DNA from: Nageia nagi
Lineage: Eukaryota > Pinophyta
Length of the DNA stretch: 64,000 nucleotides
Assembly (NCBI GenBank): GCA_050084985.1
Contig: JBITNC010000001.1
Coordinates: 7,998,001-8,062,000 of the forward strand
Direction of reading: 5' to 3'
The translations under genes were made by a program, and so were the position numbers. The notes below the pieces were generated by a model. That model had not been told where the DNA came from, ran no database searches, and saw nothing but the letters and a program-made list of their open reading frames with translations. Positions 37,780 to 49,995 of this stretch are shown here, one piece after another (position 1 is the first letter of the stretch; every line of letters begins with the position of its first letter).

Positions 37780-39738
37780 TGTTATTCTTATTCTTTCATA
37801 ATCACCCTTTGAAGATATGGTAATATTCTACCATTATTTTATTCTTTCATCCCTTTCAAATAATTTTTTTCTTAATTCTCATTTCTTGTTTCCCTTTCAT
37901 ACTTTTGTAAATATTAAAAAAGGTGTCTGTTCTTTGTACTTAGTCAATTTTATCAAAATTTGGTTTAGGGAAGTCTAGGTGCTATCAATATATATAGGTA
38001 TTAAACATTTTGTTTGGTAACTTAACCACTATTTTGTTCAAAAGCGGATGTCATCATGCAAATAAGTCCCAAAGGTTGATCATAGCTTAGTCAGGTATTT
38101 TTTGGTAATTGTACATAGGTTTGAGGTCATAAGACACTATCAATATGCCTAAATCATGTTTGATAAGTAATGTAGCATGTTTGAGAAATGGCATAACATG
38201 AAAGGGAAGTAAATGTTTAAGTCTGGATCTGAGTATTATAGAAGTCTAAGTCTTTCCGTGGAATATTGTAAATATGAGTAACTATTGATTCAAACTTACC
38301 AACGAGTAATGTATTAAACCCTGTGAATTTCTAGAGAAATAATTTTACTGTATGCCAAAAATTAACAAGTAATATTTTAGAACTCATGGATTTCCAAAGG
38401 AGTTATACAGTACATCCAAAATTAGCAAGAGATATTTCATATAGTTATCCTATAGAGCCTATCAATTTTGAGTGATGACATCACATATTTTGTCAAAAAT
38501 TAGCGAGTACTAAGATAATTTATTAATAGGTACTATATAATAGGAAATCAATAGGAAATATTTTAAAAATCCTACCATCTAAAGCCTATTGATTTTGAGC
38601 GATGATGTCATATTTTTTACCAAAAATCAATGGGTGGTAAAGCAAATTCCTAAAGAGCAATAAACCTTACCAAGAGCAAACAAAATCTGCTATGTTGAGA
38701 AAGGGATAGTGAGCTAAAGGGAACACCTAAGTCCACTTAATCATAAGTGTTTGACCCCTGAGGCTTTATCAATATGTCAACCATGACTCATTTCTACATG
38801 AAACTAGCAGTTCTTCCTTAGGTTTCAATGATACACTTTTCATTGCCCTCATAATTCCTTACAACCTAAAAGTATAATGATTACCATAAATAGTTACAAA
38901 AAGTTAGATGGTTCCTAATAGAGCATAGAGACAAACCATACCAATCAACCAATAGACCATACCTTGATAATTAGCTATAGTTTCAACAAGATGCAGTCAA
39001 AAATAGATCAGAGAGATTATAGCTGAGAAAGCACAACAGTTCAAAATTTATAAAATTTTAGACTTTGATGCTAATTGTACTTAGTTACTTTGTAATCTAG
39101 CATAGTTATGATTAGATATTGTACAATTATAAATAGTTTCTTCTTCTATCCTTAGTCAATAGAATAATTAAAGGTAGTAATGGTGGATAACCACCTAATT
39201 GTAAAGTTGTACATATAAATAGTGGACGGTTAGAGGTCCAAAAGGTTGGACATTTTAGCAAAATTTTCCAATGTATGAAATGCTTTTATGTGTGATAATA
39301 CAATGCAATTATGCTTTATCCTTTATATTTCATGGTTGGTTATTATGTTTTGTAAATGTTTTGCATGAAGTATTATCTTAAGTTATGGATGTGTATTACG
39401 ATTGCAAGATCCTAGGAATAAGATAGTATTCTATTCCTATTCTTAGCTATGGATTGTTGTCTATGTGGTGATTCTTGAGTGAGTTAGTTTTAGTTTATTA
39501 TTTGTATTTTTCTTATTTATCTCTTTCTTGTTACTCTTATCTCTTTATCTCTTTTCAGCTACTTTTAACCTTTACCATAGAATAGGAAACAACTTATAAT
39601 TTGAAGATTGAGTAGAAAACCCTAACAAGCACACTATCCCACCAATTTCTAGTCTTTCAAACTATTATAGGCAATGAAGACCATGACTATACCAAACCTT
39701 TGAGATTACATTATACCAATCAATAGTAGTTTTTTCCA
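37780..39738 (+). repeat. 5' LTR of G1
   Basis: The start is set by comparison with 63507. The end is inferred from a terminal CA five bases before the primer-site region, giving about 1.96 kb. A TATA box lies at 39214. Confidence 0.7.
39214..39221 (+). promoter_or_regulatory. TATA box of the G1 LTR
   Basis: TATAAATAG, about 520 bp before the inferred LTR end. A second similar site (ATTATAAATAG) lies near 39128, so either could be used. Confidence 0.55.
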
Positions 39739-39742
39739 TTTT

Positions 39743-39761
39743 TGGCATGCTCGATGGGATG
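39743..39761 (+). other. Primer-binding site region of G1
   Basis: TGGCATGCTCGATGGGATG has the form and position of plant gypsy primer sites that begin TGGCG and carry a GGTGGGA-like block. The tRNA cannot be named from this decayed copy. Confidence 0.45.
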
Positions 39762-40112
39762 CGAACATAATTCTATATTTTATGGGCATGATTAGGCCAA
39801 ATAGCTACATCTGGTAAGCTATTACTTAGTGTTTTGTAGATTATAGGGTTTATTTAACCTTATTAGAAACTCTACTATCAAAACTAATCAATATTTTGAA
39901 CCTTGGCACCTCCAAAACATAGATTTACTAGAATTAGTACCCTAAATTAATCAGGACAACCTAGATTTCAAGAGCTATTAGTTCTTCAAAGGAGGATTAG
40001 GTGAAAGATTTTTTGGACCTTGTCTCCTCATATTCCTTTAAGAGTTATCCCATTAACATCTATATTTGAATCCATTCAGCAAAATCCTTCACCTAATACT
40101 TATGGTCTAAAC

Positions 40113-41600
40113 ATGGCCCAACTTGCTCTTGTAGATTTTCTTACTTGGAATAATGGCCATCCTTTGGCTGTTACTACTAATTCCTTAGCTATTTCCTAAG
40201 CATATTTCAAGGTTTTACCTAAATATAATGGGTCTGGTAAGACTTTGTATGAACATCATCAATACATGTCTCTTCTAGCTTCAAGTTTTGATATTACAAA
40301 TGAAATGGTGATGACTAGATTATTTTCACATTATTTTGAAGGAAAAGCAATTGAATGGTTTAGAACTCTCACCCTCTAATCTATAAATACATGGGGAGAG
40401 TTATGTCAAGCTTTTATTAAAAGATTTGTTGTATATGGTGATGATAACACCTTTTTTAGTCTTATAGCATGTATCAAAATGCAACCCCATGAGTTTGTGG
40501 ATGATTTTAACATAATACTTGACAAAATATGAAAGTCTATTTTAGTAAGGATTAGATCGACAAATACACAAGCCTTGGTATATTATAGAAAATCTTTTCT
40601 CTTTGATCTCAATATGCTTATTGTTATGTTCAAAGATACTTTCCTTGATGTCTACTAGACAACTAAAACTTCTAAGAATGCCTTGGTATCCTCTGGAAAT
40701 ATGCAACCAAGATTTATCATGCTATTATTTTCTAATTTACCTTCCAAATAAACTCCATAAATCCCTCATCTTGGAGTATTAGCTTTGCCACCTCCTCCTC
40801 CTATGCCTATAGCTCAGAATCAAGTACTAGCATTACTAGCTCTTACTTCTACAAGTATTGGTATTGATTCTAAATCATAAGAGGAAGAAAGGATAAGATA
40901 ATTAGAGGTAACCATTAGGAATCTCACAAATAAACTCAATTTGCAAGAAAGGCATAATTAAGGCTCCAACTACAAAAGATATGATAACTAGTATCAACTA
41001 AGATTTTAGCCCAGGAATAATCAAATAGAATAGCCCCATGTTCCTAAAGTAATTGATAACATGGTTATGGCTAGTTTTGTAAAGAGCGATGCTATAGGAA
41101 TTATAGAATGGTTTCCTCAATTTTCAACTCCTCATTTCCCAAAATTTTATGCTGTATATCAACGCTAATATTTAGGCTTACACTCAAATCAAATGGTAAA
41201 ACCTACATTAGATCCTACTGCAGATCTTACCATGGTTAATTTTTGGCTTTCAGGTTATGCTCAAGAATAAATCAACTATGTTCAGAATAGAGCTTCTTAT
41301 TCAGCAGTCTTGCAATAGGCCTAAGTTACTTAACAAAATCAATAATCCATTCTAGCCCAACTTGATCCAAAAAGAGCCAAGGCTCCTCTGCATCAACCAT
41401 AAAATCAATTAAATCAACTTCCTATTCATCTGGGTTAAGTTTCTCAATATTTGGGTAATGTTGCTTCTTCAATGAGAAACCTCATTACGACTAGAAATGA
41501 AGTCCTAAAAAAATAAAGGCCTTCTCCACTAAGATCTCTTTGTATTATTGATCATCACAAGAAGAAAGCCACTCAACAGTTCAAATCATATCAATCTATT
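40113..41600 (+). pseudogene. gag of G1
   Basis: The frame from ATG 40113 (MAQLALVDFL) gives FKVLPKYNGSGKTLYEHHQY, then FEGKAIEWFRTL, INTWGELCQAFIKRF and QPHEFVDDFN. This is the retrotransposon gag pattern (W....L..A.EWF..L....I.TW..L...F...F). A proline-rich segment (LALPPPPPMPI) follows near 40790, and the frame stays largely readable to about 41600. No zinc knuckle is visible. Some 25 stops interrupt it, many at likely Gln codons. Confidence 0.8.
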
Positions 41601-41639
41601 GAAATAGTAAGTATACCCCTTATATTCCATACAATATCA

Positions 41640-42100
41640 TAGAAGAATTAAAGAAGACACCTTCTAGAATGTCAATGTTTGATGCATTAAGAATTCCAGG
41701 TCAAATTGACATTTTGCAATAAGCTTTGAAGCTTGAAAATTATAAGGTTGGGTAGTTAATAATTGCATGATAGATACCAAAGCTTCCATTACCATCATTC
41801 TCAAAGCAGTTACAAATAAAATTAAATTATATATTACTCGATACATAAACAAAGTCATAAAACTAGATTCTTCTCCAATATATGTTATTGGTAGTGTAAA
41901 AGGAGTTTCAATTAACTCTTAATGCATTCCCTGATATCTATGTCATTCAAGATATTATTATTATTGATCTTCCATTTCTATTTGTAATTTGATTATCTAG
42001 AGAGTTCATTGCCAAGTTGGGAGGATACTTAGCCTTAGATTATATACATCTTTTACTCCCCTTAGAAAATAAGTAGTTAAAGATACCAAATGAGGGTACC
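41640..42100 (+). pseudogene. Aspartic protease region of G1
   Basis: An IDTKASIT segment near 41770 stands where the family has a D[ST]GA active site, with K and A replacing G and A. Further on, in shifted frames, are a DIIIIDLPFLF-like strand and LSREFIAKLGGYLALDY, corresponding to the LLSR.W...LGG...LD block after the protease of Tat-like elements. Two frameshifts separate these blocks. Confidence 0.6.
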
Positions 42101-42252
42101 AAAAGCGTTCATCTTAAGAATATCACATAACAAAATTGTATGAATGCACCTAATCTGGTAGCAGTATTTGAAAGGGACAACTCAGAGAGATACTACTAAC
42201 TATATAAATTCTTTTAGCTAATGACCTTAATTACTAGGTCACTGATATTGGC

Positions 42253-42690
42253 ATGGGTAACTATTTTCTATATGAAAATGTGCAACCAATCTTGGTTACA
42301 GTTGAAAAGGAGAATGAGATATGGACAATGTACTTTGATGGGGCTAGATGTAAACATGGTTGTGGGGTTGGTGTTGTTTTTAAATCACCAAAAGGATATA
42401 TGAGAAGATTCTCATTCATATTCACATGGATTTGCACAAATAATATTGTTGAGTATGAAGCTCTCTATTTAGAGTTATCCAAAGTAATCAGCATGGGCAT
42501 CAAATGTCTTATGGTGCATGGTAATTCTGAACTAGTTATAAAGTAAGTTAGAAACCAAATTAGTGTAAAGCATCACTATCTAAAGACCTACAAGAATAGG
42601 GTATGGGACCTACTAGAGTTATTCCTAGCAATTAATTTTATCTTCATTAGCAAAAAGTATAATCAAGTTATTGATGCACTTGCATGTAAA
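42253..42690 (+). pseudogene. First (upstream) RNase H of G1
   Basis: The frame from 42253 reads EIWTMYFDGARCKHGCGVGV, then TNNIVEYEALYLEL, LMVHGNSELVIK and, after one stop, VRNQISVKHHYLKTYKNRVW and a VIDALA end. This is an RNase HI fold of the RVT_3 / archaeal-like type. The carboxylates are Asp in FDGA, Glu in EYEA, then Asn in GNSE where the family has GDSE, and Asp in DALA. It lies between protease and RT, and is followed by a linker containing RPSMPDTVNFCQVFD. In Tat elements described in the literature, the extra RNase H is usually reported downstream of RT. The Asp-to-Asn change and a stop make this copy inactive. Confidence 0.85.
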
Positions 42691-42759
42691 AGGGCACATT
42701 ATAACCCTACTCATTACAAGAGAGGAAGCTTTGGAGTCAAAGTCTAATGTAGGCCATCA

Positions 42760-45010
42760 ATGCCTGATACTGTAAACTTTTGTCAAGTGTTTGACTCTGA
42801 TGAGCATATCATGAATTTCCTATTAGATGAAGTAATTCCTCATACCTTTGGTATTAAAAAACCACCTAACAATTTTCAAGAGTCGTATGTAATACAACTT
42901 AAAAATAATGTCATACTAAAAGGTTTGCTCTCTTTTGAAAGTCTATTCGACTCTGAAGATGTTCAAAAGGCAAAAAATTTGGCTTTTCAAAAGGAGAGTA
43001 ATTTTGACCTAGAATTAGAACCTAGAAAATACATAAAATTTGGATTAGAGTGCTCTAAAGAAGAAAAAAGGATCATTTTTTAGATTTATCACTAGTTCTC
43101 AAAAGTAATTGCCTGAACTTATGATGATATGAAAACATATGATAAGAATGTTATTTAGCATACCATTGAGCTTGAACTAGAGGCTAAACCATACAAACAA
43201 AAGCAAAGGTCAATCCACCCTAAAGTAGAATAAGCTATGAAATAGGAGTTGATTAAACTCCTAGATGATAAAATTATTTAACCTATTAAGCATTCTTCTT
43301 GGGTTGCCAATCTATTCCCTAGTAAGGAAAAAGAGTGGAGAAATTAGGCTATGCATAGATTTTAGAAATCCAAACCAAGTGTCTCTTAAGAATAACTATC
43401 CCATTCCTCCCATAGAAAAAAATATGCATATAGCATTTAGGGTATGTTATTTTTCTATGATTGATGGCTATTCAAGATTTAGTTGAATTTGGATAAAATA
43501 TTAGGATCAATTCAAAACTGCATTCATAACTAGATGACGAACATGTGCATTTTAGAGAATGCTTTTTAGTCTCTCTAATGTTGGGGCTACTTTTCAAAGA
43601 GCTATGGATCATGCCTTTGGTGATTTGATAAATAAGATTATTTTGGTCTACCTAGATGACATCATTATGTTTTTCAAGAGTAGAAAAGACCACTTGAATC
43701 ATCTTAGGCAAGTTTTTGAAAAATATATAGAATTTGAGATTTCAATCAATCCCAAAAATTCTATTTTTATGGTTAACCAAAGAAAAATGCTTGGTCATAT
43801 TATCTCAAAAAAAGGATTGGTAATTGATCTAGATAGAGTAAAAGCTATTGAAGCATTACCTCTACCCTCCAATAAGAAGGCCTTGCAATCTTTCTTTGGT
43901 CAAATCAATTTTGTTAAAAAATTTATTAATGATTTTTCAAAGATAATTTCTCCAATTACAGTAGTGTTAAAAAATGATGCTATATTCTCCTAGTCAAAGG
44001 AAGTAAAGAAAGCTTTTTAAGATATTAAAAAGGCTATAATAGAAGCTCTTATTTTGAAGAACCTAAATTTTTTAAAAGATTTTATCATGTATGCATATAG
44101 GGTAGAGAAAAGTGTTGTTGCCATCTTAGCACAAAAGGATGACCAGAAGAAGAACATTCTATTGCCTTTCATAGCCAAACACTCCATCAACATCAAATAA
44201 GGTACTCATTTATTGAAAAGCAAGTGTTTTCTATAATAAAGGGTCTTAAAACATTTAAGCATTATTTATGACACAATAATATTCTTGTATATACTATTTG
44301 TTGGAATGTATAATGCATTATTGTAGAAGTTTTGTAATAATCTTCTAAGTAAGTTCACTAATACTTAAGGGTATGATTTGATACCTTAAATATTTAAGTG
44401 AATATGATAATATAACTTGTCTTATGCTCCATGTCATAAGCATAACACTTGGGTAAAAGGATGTGCATGTCATGCTTTTGTACAGTGGATAAAAGGGTGA
44501 TCCAAAGAGAGATTTTGACCTATACATAGAAAGCTTCCTCTTTGTGATTATACACCAATTATGGAGTAAAGTTATGCTATAGGATAGTGCTTAGGAGTTG
44601 AGATTAGGAAGATTGTAAGAGAGTTGTATTTGTGATTGAAGTAAATATCTAGTTAGTGGATGTACTTCTAGTTTGAGTGGAAACCACTTATATATAGTGT
44701 CACTTTATGAGATTGTCTTATTGAGTTATCTTGATTTTATAATGAGCTTTCATGTGATCTTAAGAATATAGAGTTTCTTATGTTATAGTTCAATTCTCAC
44801 ACTATTCACCCTGATGTAAAAAATTATGTCATTCAAAGAGAATTGGGTGAAGAAAAGGTTGGTTGGATCACAAGAATAATGGAATATTATAGAAATTAAA
44901 CCAACCAAATTGATAAGTGGAAAGGCCCTCGATGAAAATATAATAGAGGCTACACATATGATTGTTGTCATAGAGGATGAGGAGCATCTTAATCAAGATA
45001 ATAATTAGAT
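42760..45010 (+). pseudogene. Linker, RT and second RNase H of G1
   Basis: The linker (42760-43083) is acidic, with no family I can name. RT runs from about 43090: FSKVIA.TYDD, IELELEAKPYKQ, KSGEIRLCIDFRN, YPIPPIE, NVGATFQRAMDHAFG, then the active site VYLDDI (about 43650) and LGHIISKKGL. The second RNase H begins near 43990 with FIMYAY..E.SVVAIL. A solo LTR (44299-44801) interrupts it after ILVYT, and it resumes at HPDVKNYVIQRELG. The C-terminal part, KVGWITRIMEYY, is the usual end of this domain in Tat elements. YLDD is intact, but the frame has many stops at positions where Gln or Trp is expected. Confidence 0.88.
44299..44801 (+). repeat. Solo LTR of the copia A family in G1
   Basis: 503 bp from TGTTGGAATG to TTCTCACA, flanked by perfect CTATT duplications (44294-44298 and 44802-44806). 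It aligns with the LTRs at 17301 and 30844 along its length. The perfect 5 bp duplication and interrupted RNase H frame show an element that inserted here and then recombined down to one LTR. Its TATA region is decayed (TATACATAG). Confidence 0.95.
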
Positions 45011-45039
45011 AAAATAATTTATTTTTTATTTTAGAAATA

Positions 45040-46262
45040 ATAAATGTCTTGAAGCTTTAGATAGATTTCAAATAATGAGATTCAAATTACAAGCATTGAA
45101 GTTTATGATGATAGATGACCATCTTTACAAAAAAAAATTTGATCAGATCTTATTAACATGTGTGATTCATGATGAAGCCCAAAGAATTTTACATGAATTT
45201 CATTATGGATTCTCTAGAGGACACTATAGTGGTCCTACTACTATAGTAAAAATATTATAATTTAGGTATTATTGGCCTACCATGTTTCAAGATTCATTCA
45301 AGATAGCTTGGGAATGTGATAAATGTAGTAGATATGTGAGAAAAAGAAGACAAGTTGTTATGCCTCTTAAACCTGTGGTTGTTGAGGAATCTTCCCAACA
45401 ATGGGGTCTTGAATTCATTATTGTTATAAATCTAAATTCTTCAGTAGGCTACAAGTTTATCCTAACTGCAAAAAATTATTTCACAATATGGTCAGAAGCC
45501 ATGCCATGTAAGAATGAATATTAGGAGGTAGTAATAGAGATGATCAAAAGAATAATCACTCGCTTTGGTATCTTATAGACTGTTATATCAAACAATGATT
45601 CTACATTTATTAGAGATAATTTATCAGACTTTTTAATTGAAAATAGGATTTATTGGATGTTTTATTCAAAGTATTACCTACAAGGAAATGGGTTAGCTAA
45701 ATTGATAAATAAAAACTTAACCTGGATTATCAATAGAATAATTGAAGGGAATCCCAAATAATGGCATACACAACTAGACTATGCATTATGGGCAAATAAG
45801 GTCAGTATCAAATCAACTATAAAGACATCCCCTTATGCATTAGTATATGGTAAAATACTAGTATTACTAATTTATCTTGAGTTACCTGTATTGAAAATAT
45901 TACAAGGGTTGGAAGACTATGATTTTGAGCCATTGTAAGCAAGATTCAATCAACTAATGAAACTGGAAGAAGATAGAAACAAAGCATATGATTCTTTCCA
46001 ATGTCAATAGTAGATTGTTAAGAAATGGTTTGACAATAAAAATCCATCCTAGATTAAGTTTGAAATTAGATACATTATCCTAAAATGGGATGAAGAAAGA
46101 GCAAAGCCTTGGAGATATCAAAAGTTTGATTCCTTGTGGAGTAGGCCCTATCTCATCACTCAATCTATGCAAAATAACGCATTTAGAATTCAAGATATCA
46201 TCGAATCTTAAGAACTACCTTAGTGAACAAGATCTATTTGAAGCATTATTAGGTAATCGGGT
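45040..46262 (+). pseudogene. Integrase of G1
   Basis: The zinc-binding part reads LHEFHYGFSRGHYSGPTTIVKIL, then YYWPTMF and CDKC, so HHCC is kept. The core starts QQWGLEFI, where the family has WGLDFI (Asp to Glu). It continues with SSVGYKFILTAKNYFTIW, then SNNDSTFI, where SDNG is expected. The Glu site reads QGNGLAKLINKNL, where GLAE..NK is expected (Glu to Lys). The chain continues through TSPYALVYG to about 46260. All three catalytic positions are altered, so the copy is dead regardless of its stops. Confidence 0.88.
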
Positions 46263-46799
46263 GATTACATAACACTATTGAAGATTATAGTGTAAATATC
46301 GCAATCTTTCTTTCTTTCTAAAAAGACATTGCCTATACATATTAATTTAGTAAAGGTACACTTTCAAGGAGGTAGGTAGTCATTAATGCTAGCATTAATT
46401 AAGCATGTTGGAGGTTAAACTCATTTGATGTGGACTTTCTAAACAAAAGGATGGTATTTTGGAGGAATATTTCCTTGAAAAACCCACCAACTACACCACA
46501 TCTCCCAATTTAAATTCGATGCACTTGAATCCTATTTAACATCCCTGACATCGTACTTCATGTGAACCCCTACATTCCTTGATCATTAATATCCATTAAT
46601 AAGCATCAGTGACAAACCCTAGGCAAATAAAATATACTCTCTAACTAGTTATTTCCTTAACAAATTTTAAAGCACTAGTTTTGAAGAGAACTAGAGCTTA
46701 GAGTCTATAGAGCTGATAGTGCAAGGAGATTTTTTAAACTTGATCTTGCAAGATTTCATGTACTTAATGCTTACTCATGCTACAAAAAAGATATTCAAT
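46263..46799 (+). other. G1 spacer between integrase and third ORF
   Basis: Non-coding. It has an AAGGAGGTAGGTAG purine run at 46357-46370 and no frame of note. Element G2 was inserted at its right end, immediately before the start of the third ORF. Confidence 0.5.
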
Positions 46800-47196
46800 T
46801 GTTAGGATCCCACATCCTAACATTTTAGTATTAGTATTTTATTAAATTATTGGCATATATTGTAATATTATGATTGTAAGGGCGGGGCTCGATTTTGCAT
46901 TACTATTAAGGTTAGGGTTAGTTTAATATAAATAGATAGAAGTGTGGGGAGAAATTCATTTAGAACATTATTTTTTGCCTTTAGAGTTGTAAGGAGGTAG
47001 CCCTCTCAAAGCAACCTATGATTCTGTTACTATTCAGTAAAATCCTATCCTTATCTGTTTATTGATGCTATTTCATGTTCTATTTACCAGTGCATGCTCT
47101 ATTATTTCCAATAGATAGTTGTAATTTTCCTATTTCAAATCAATATTCATTTCATTTTTGCAATATTTCCCTTTTCATATTTGTAGCATCATAACA
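46800..47196 (+). repeat. 5' LTR of G2
   Basis: TGTTAGGATCCC to CATAACA. A TATA box (TATAAATAG) lies near 46928. The first 20 bases contain the inverted pair TTAGGATC / CATCCTAA. Confidence 0.93.
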
Positions 47197-47198
47197 TT

Positions 47199-47210
47199 TG
47201 GTATCAGAGC
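47199..47210 (+). other. Primer-binding site of G2
   Basis: TGGTATCAGAGC, an exact tRNA-iMet complement, two bases after the 5' LTR. Confidence 0.92.
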
Positions 47211-48370
47211 TCTTTCCAAGGCCATTTTGCTATAGAAAAATTAAAAAAAAAATTTAAAGGTCTAGGCTAGAAACCATGTACTAGGGGTTTTAAAATATCT
47301 AGGAGAATATATCATTTTTAGCTAAGCACACTTGCCCATAAATCTATGTGTGAAATGAGGTGCAAAAAACTCTACACCAATACCCAAGCCTTAGATAGAA
47401 CCCTACATGGAATTGGACTCCACGTACCGAAAGGTATATTGGAGACTATCTAGGCTATAAATGAAAATTAAGTAGGAAGTTGTGTTGATCATCTGTTAAC
47501 TATAGTGCACCAGAAAGTACCATTGGAAAGTTACTTTTCATAGAATCCATCTCCATAGCCTCTTTCCTTTAAAAAGTTGGATAGGAGGGGTGTTTAGACA
47601 AGCCTACAAAGCAGATAATCCTTATGCTAGAATCATTCATTAACATAAAAAACCTTGATTCAAGAAGCAAAATGTACAACATGCAATTTTTCAAAGCAAC
47701 CAAAAATAGAAGTTCAAAGGCAACAAAAAATTTAGAGTTAAATAACTAAAAATTTGTAACATTTTAGCAATTTTGAATAAAAGCAGATAAACCCATAGAC
47801 GTAAAAAAAAAAAGTCTAGGGATCCAAAAATCATCATTGGGAGACCTAGCCCATTGTGATCATCTTTTCAAGCTGATAATTTTGATATATTACACCCATA
47901 CACTTTTTCAAGCACTTTCTAAAAATAGCAATTTTCAAAAATATCAAAAATATCAACTTCAAAAATAGCAATTTTTAGAAATGGCACCTAAAACAAGATC
48001 CCAAATAGTAGCATAAGTTGATCCTATCATGATGACATTTCAAACTATGATCCAACTAATGGTAGACACACTTACCAGTACATTTAGAGTATAAATTTGA
48101 TAAATATAGATATAAATACAAACCCTTAACAATAAATGTGATAGTGTTCAACTTAGTCTTAGTCATACCAACAATGCATCCAGTTCACAGCAATCAGGGC
48201 AGTCAAGAAATCAATAAGGGTATCATCATAACTTTCAAAGCCAACAAGGTGGTTTCATTCTTTCCTACACAACCAAATTAGGTTTTTCTCAATTTTATGG
48301 AGATAATCCCACTGGTTGGATTTATAAAGCTGAACAGTATTTCACATTGAACCAAATCTTAGAGGATTTG

Positions 48371-48894
48371 TGTTAGAATTTGTAATGAAATATTGTGAAT
48401 ATCTAAACTCCTTGTAAATTCAATTAATCACTTAAGGGTATGTAGATACCTTAAGAGATTAATTGAATCCTTTAATATGTAGACTTTGACTTTACCAAAG
48501 TGGTTAGTTGGTAGGTTGAAGTTAGGTGATACATTTAATGTAACCCTAACCTTACCCTTGGGTTAAAGGAAGGTTAGGGAGGTGCTCTCAAGCTATAAAT
48601 AGAGGGCCTCTCCTCTTGTAACAAATCTAAGTCTTGGAGTAAGATTACTCTACTTGGTTGTGTAGGAGAGAGCAAGAGAATAGTTGTAAGAGAGACATAG
48701 ATTGAGAATAGAGAACTAGTTGTGGATGTACTCCCAAGGAGGGAGGAACCACATTATATTGGTGTCATATTGTGTGAATGATGTTCTTAGAATTATAGAT
48801 GTGTTATCTTGAGTGATTGTGTTATCTTGTGTACACTTGAGTTTCCTAGTCTTAGGTCCTAGAGGATTTGTTTAGATATAGTTCAAATCCTTCA
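48371..48894 (+). repeat. 5' LTR of copia B
   Basis: 524 bp, TGTTAGAATTTG to AATCCTTCA. It carries a near-inverted pair around TTAATCACTTAAGGG / CCTTAAGAGATTAA. Confidence 0.95.
48594..48601 (+). promoter_or_regulatory. TATA box of copia B
   Basis: TATAAATAGAGGG in the 5' LTR. The same site is at 54961-54968 in the 3' LTR. This is the likely promoter for the genomic RNA. Confidence 0.75.
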
Positions 48895-49923
48895 ACATAA
48901 TTTTTTTAGCATCCAAGTTGTTAGCATTTTAAGTAAAAATGGGGGGGATTTTTATCATTTTTTACTTAAATCTAAATAGATCTTGCATGTGATGCTAAAT
49001 AGATCTTGCATGTTACTTAAATGTTTACGTTATGCTAAATAGATCTTGCATGTTATGATAAATGGATCTTGCATGCTAAGTTTAAAATGCATGCCTCTTA
49101 ACATTGTTAGGATTAAAGCATGCTTAGTACTTAAATTTATAAGTTAAAATGCATGATGCATGTTTAAAACTTAATTTTAAGTCATGGACTAATACATGTT
49201 TAAGTTATGGATTAATGCTAAATAGGACTTAGCATTTGAAAAATTCATTATTTTTGAACTTGAGCAAAAATATGAAAAATGTAAAAGTCCTTTAGGGGTT
49301 AGTACAAAACCCATTGGACTCAATTTTGGCCTCTTAAGGTTTCAAGTTCATGTGGATGGAGTATTTTTCACTTTACTTTATATTTTTGTACATTTGCTTT
49401 ATACTTGCAATACGCAAAAATTTGAAAGTAACCCCTAAAATGAATACATCCGCACGTATTTTCCACAACATGACTTGTTTGGGGAGCCATGAGGTGAGGA
49501 TAGGGCAGACTGGAGCCCTTTTAGTCTGAAGAATCGAGTGGTGGTAAGTAATTGCCCCTAAGACCTCTGTTGGATTGGACATAACTCTATTAGGTGGACA
49601 GGCATGTGTGTAGTGATACCACATGTCCGCACATCCATTCAGGGATTATCCTGATAACCTAGGAGGAAAACTGAAAACCTTAATCAAGATAATTAAAATG
49701 GCCAGTCCAAGATACGTCAGATCCTTGGAAAATAGTTAGTACTTCTCCTAGTGAGAGTATATTACTGACCAAGGTGAACTGGTTGAGGACTGGTAGTACC
49801 TGGGCTCCACCTTGCAGGCATCCAGGTGAAGGCCTAATTCTATACAAGAAAACAACCCCAACTTTATCCTTCTATGGATCGTGGTTAATAAGTTTGCACA
49901 TGTGGGACATGTTTGCTTATTAG
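48895..49923 (+). other. Leader of copia B
   Basis: About 1 kb between the LTR and the gag frame, non-coding. After the LTR end it reads ACATAATTTTTTTAGC, which has no complementarity to initiator tRNA-Met that I can see. The right half (49420-49815) is shared with copia A. It contains GGAC/GTCC and GTGTG/CACAT arms around the loop TAGTGATAC (49596-49628); copia A has the same loop with GTGTG/CACAC (26160-26194). Confidence 0.75.
48971..49078 (+). repeat. Four copies of an ATAGATCTTGCATG repeat
   Basis: Near-identical 20-24 bp units around CTAAATAGATCTTGCATG begin at about 48971, 48991, 49031 and 49055, in the copia B leader. Confidence 0.85.
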
Positions 49924-49995
49924 ATGTTTTATATGTATAGATGGAAAATTATAAAAGTTTGCATTCTTATTGCATATTTACTCTTTTTTATATCA

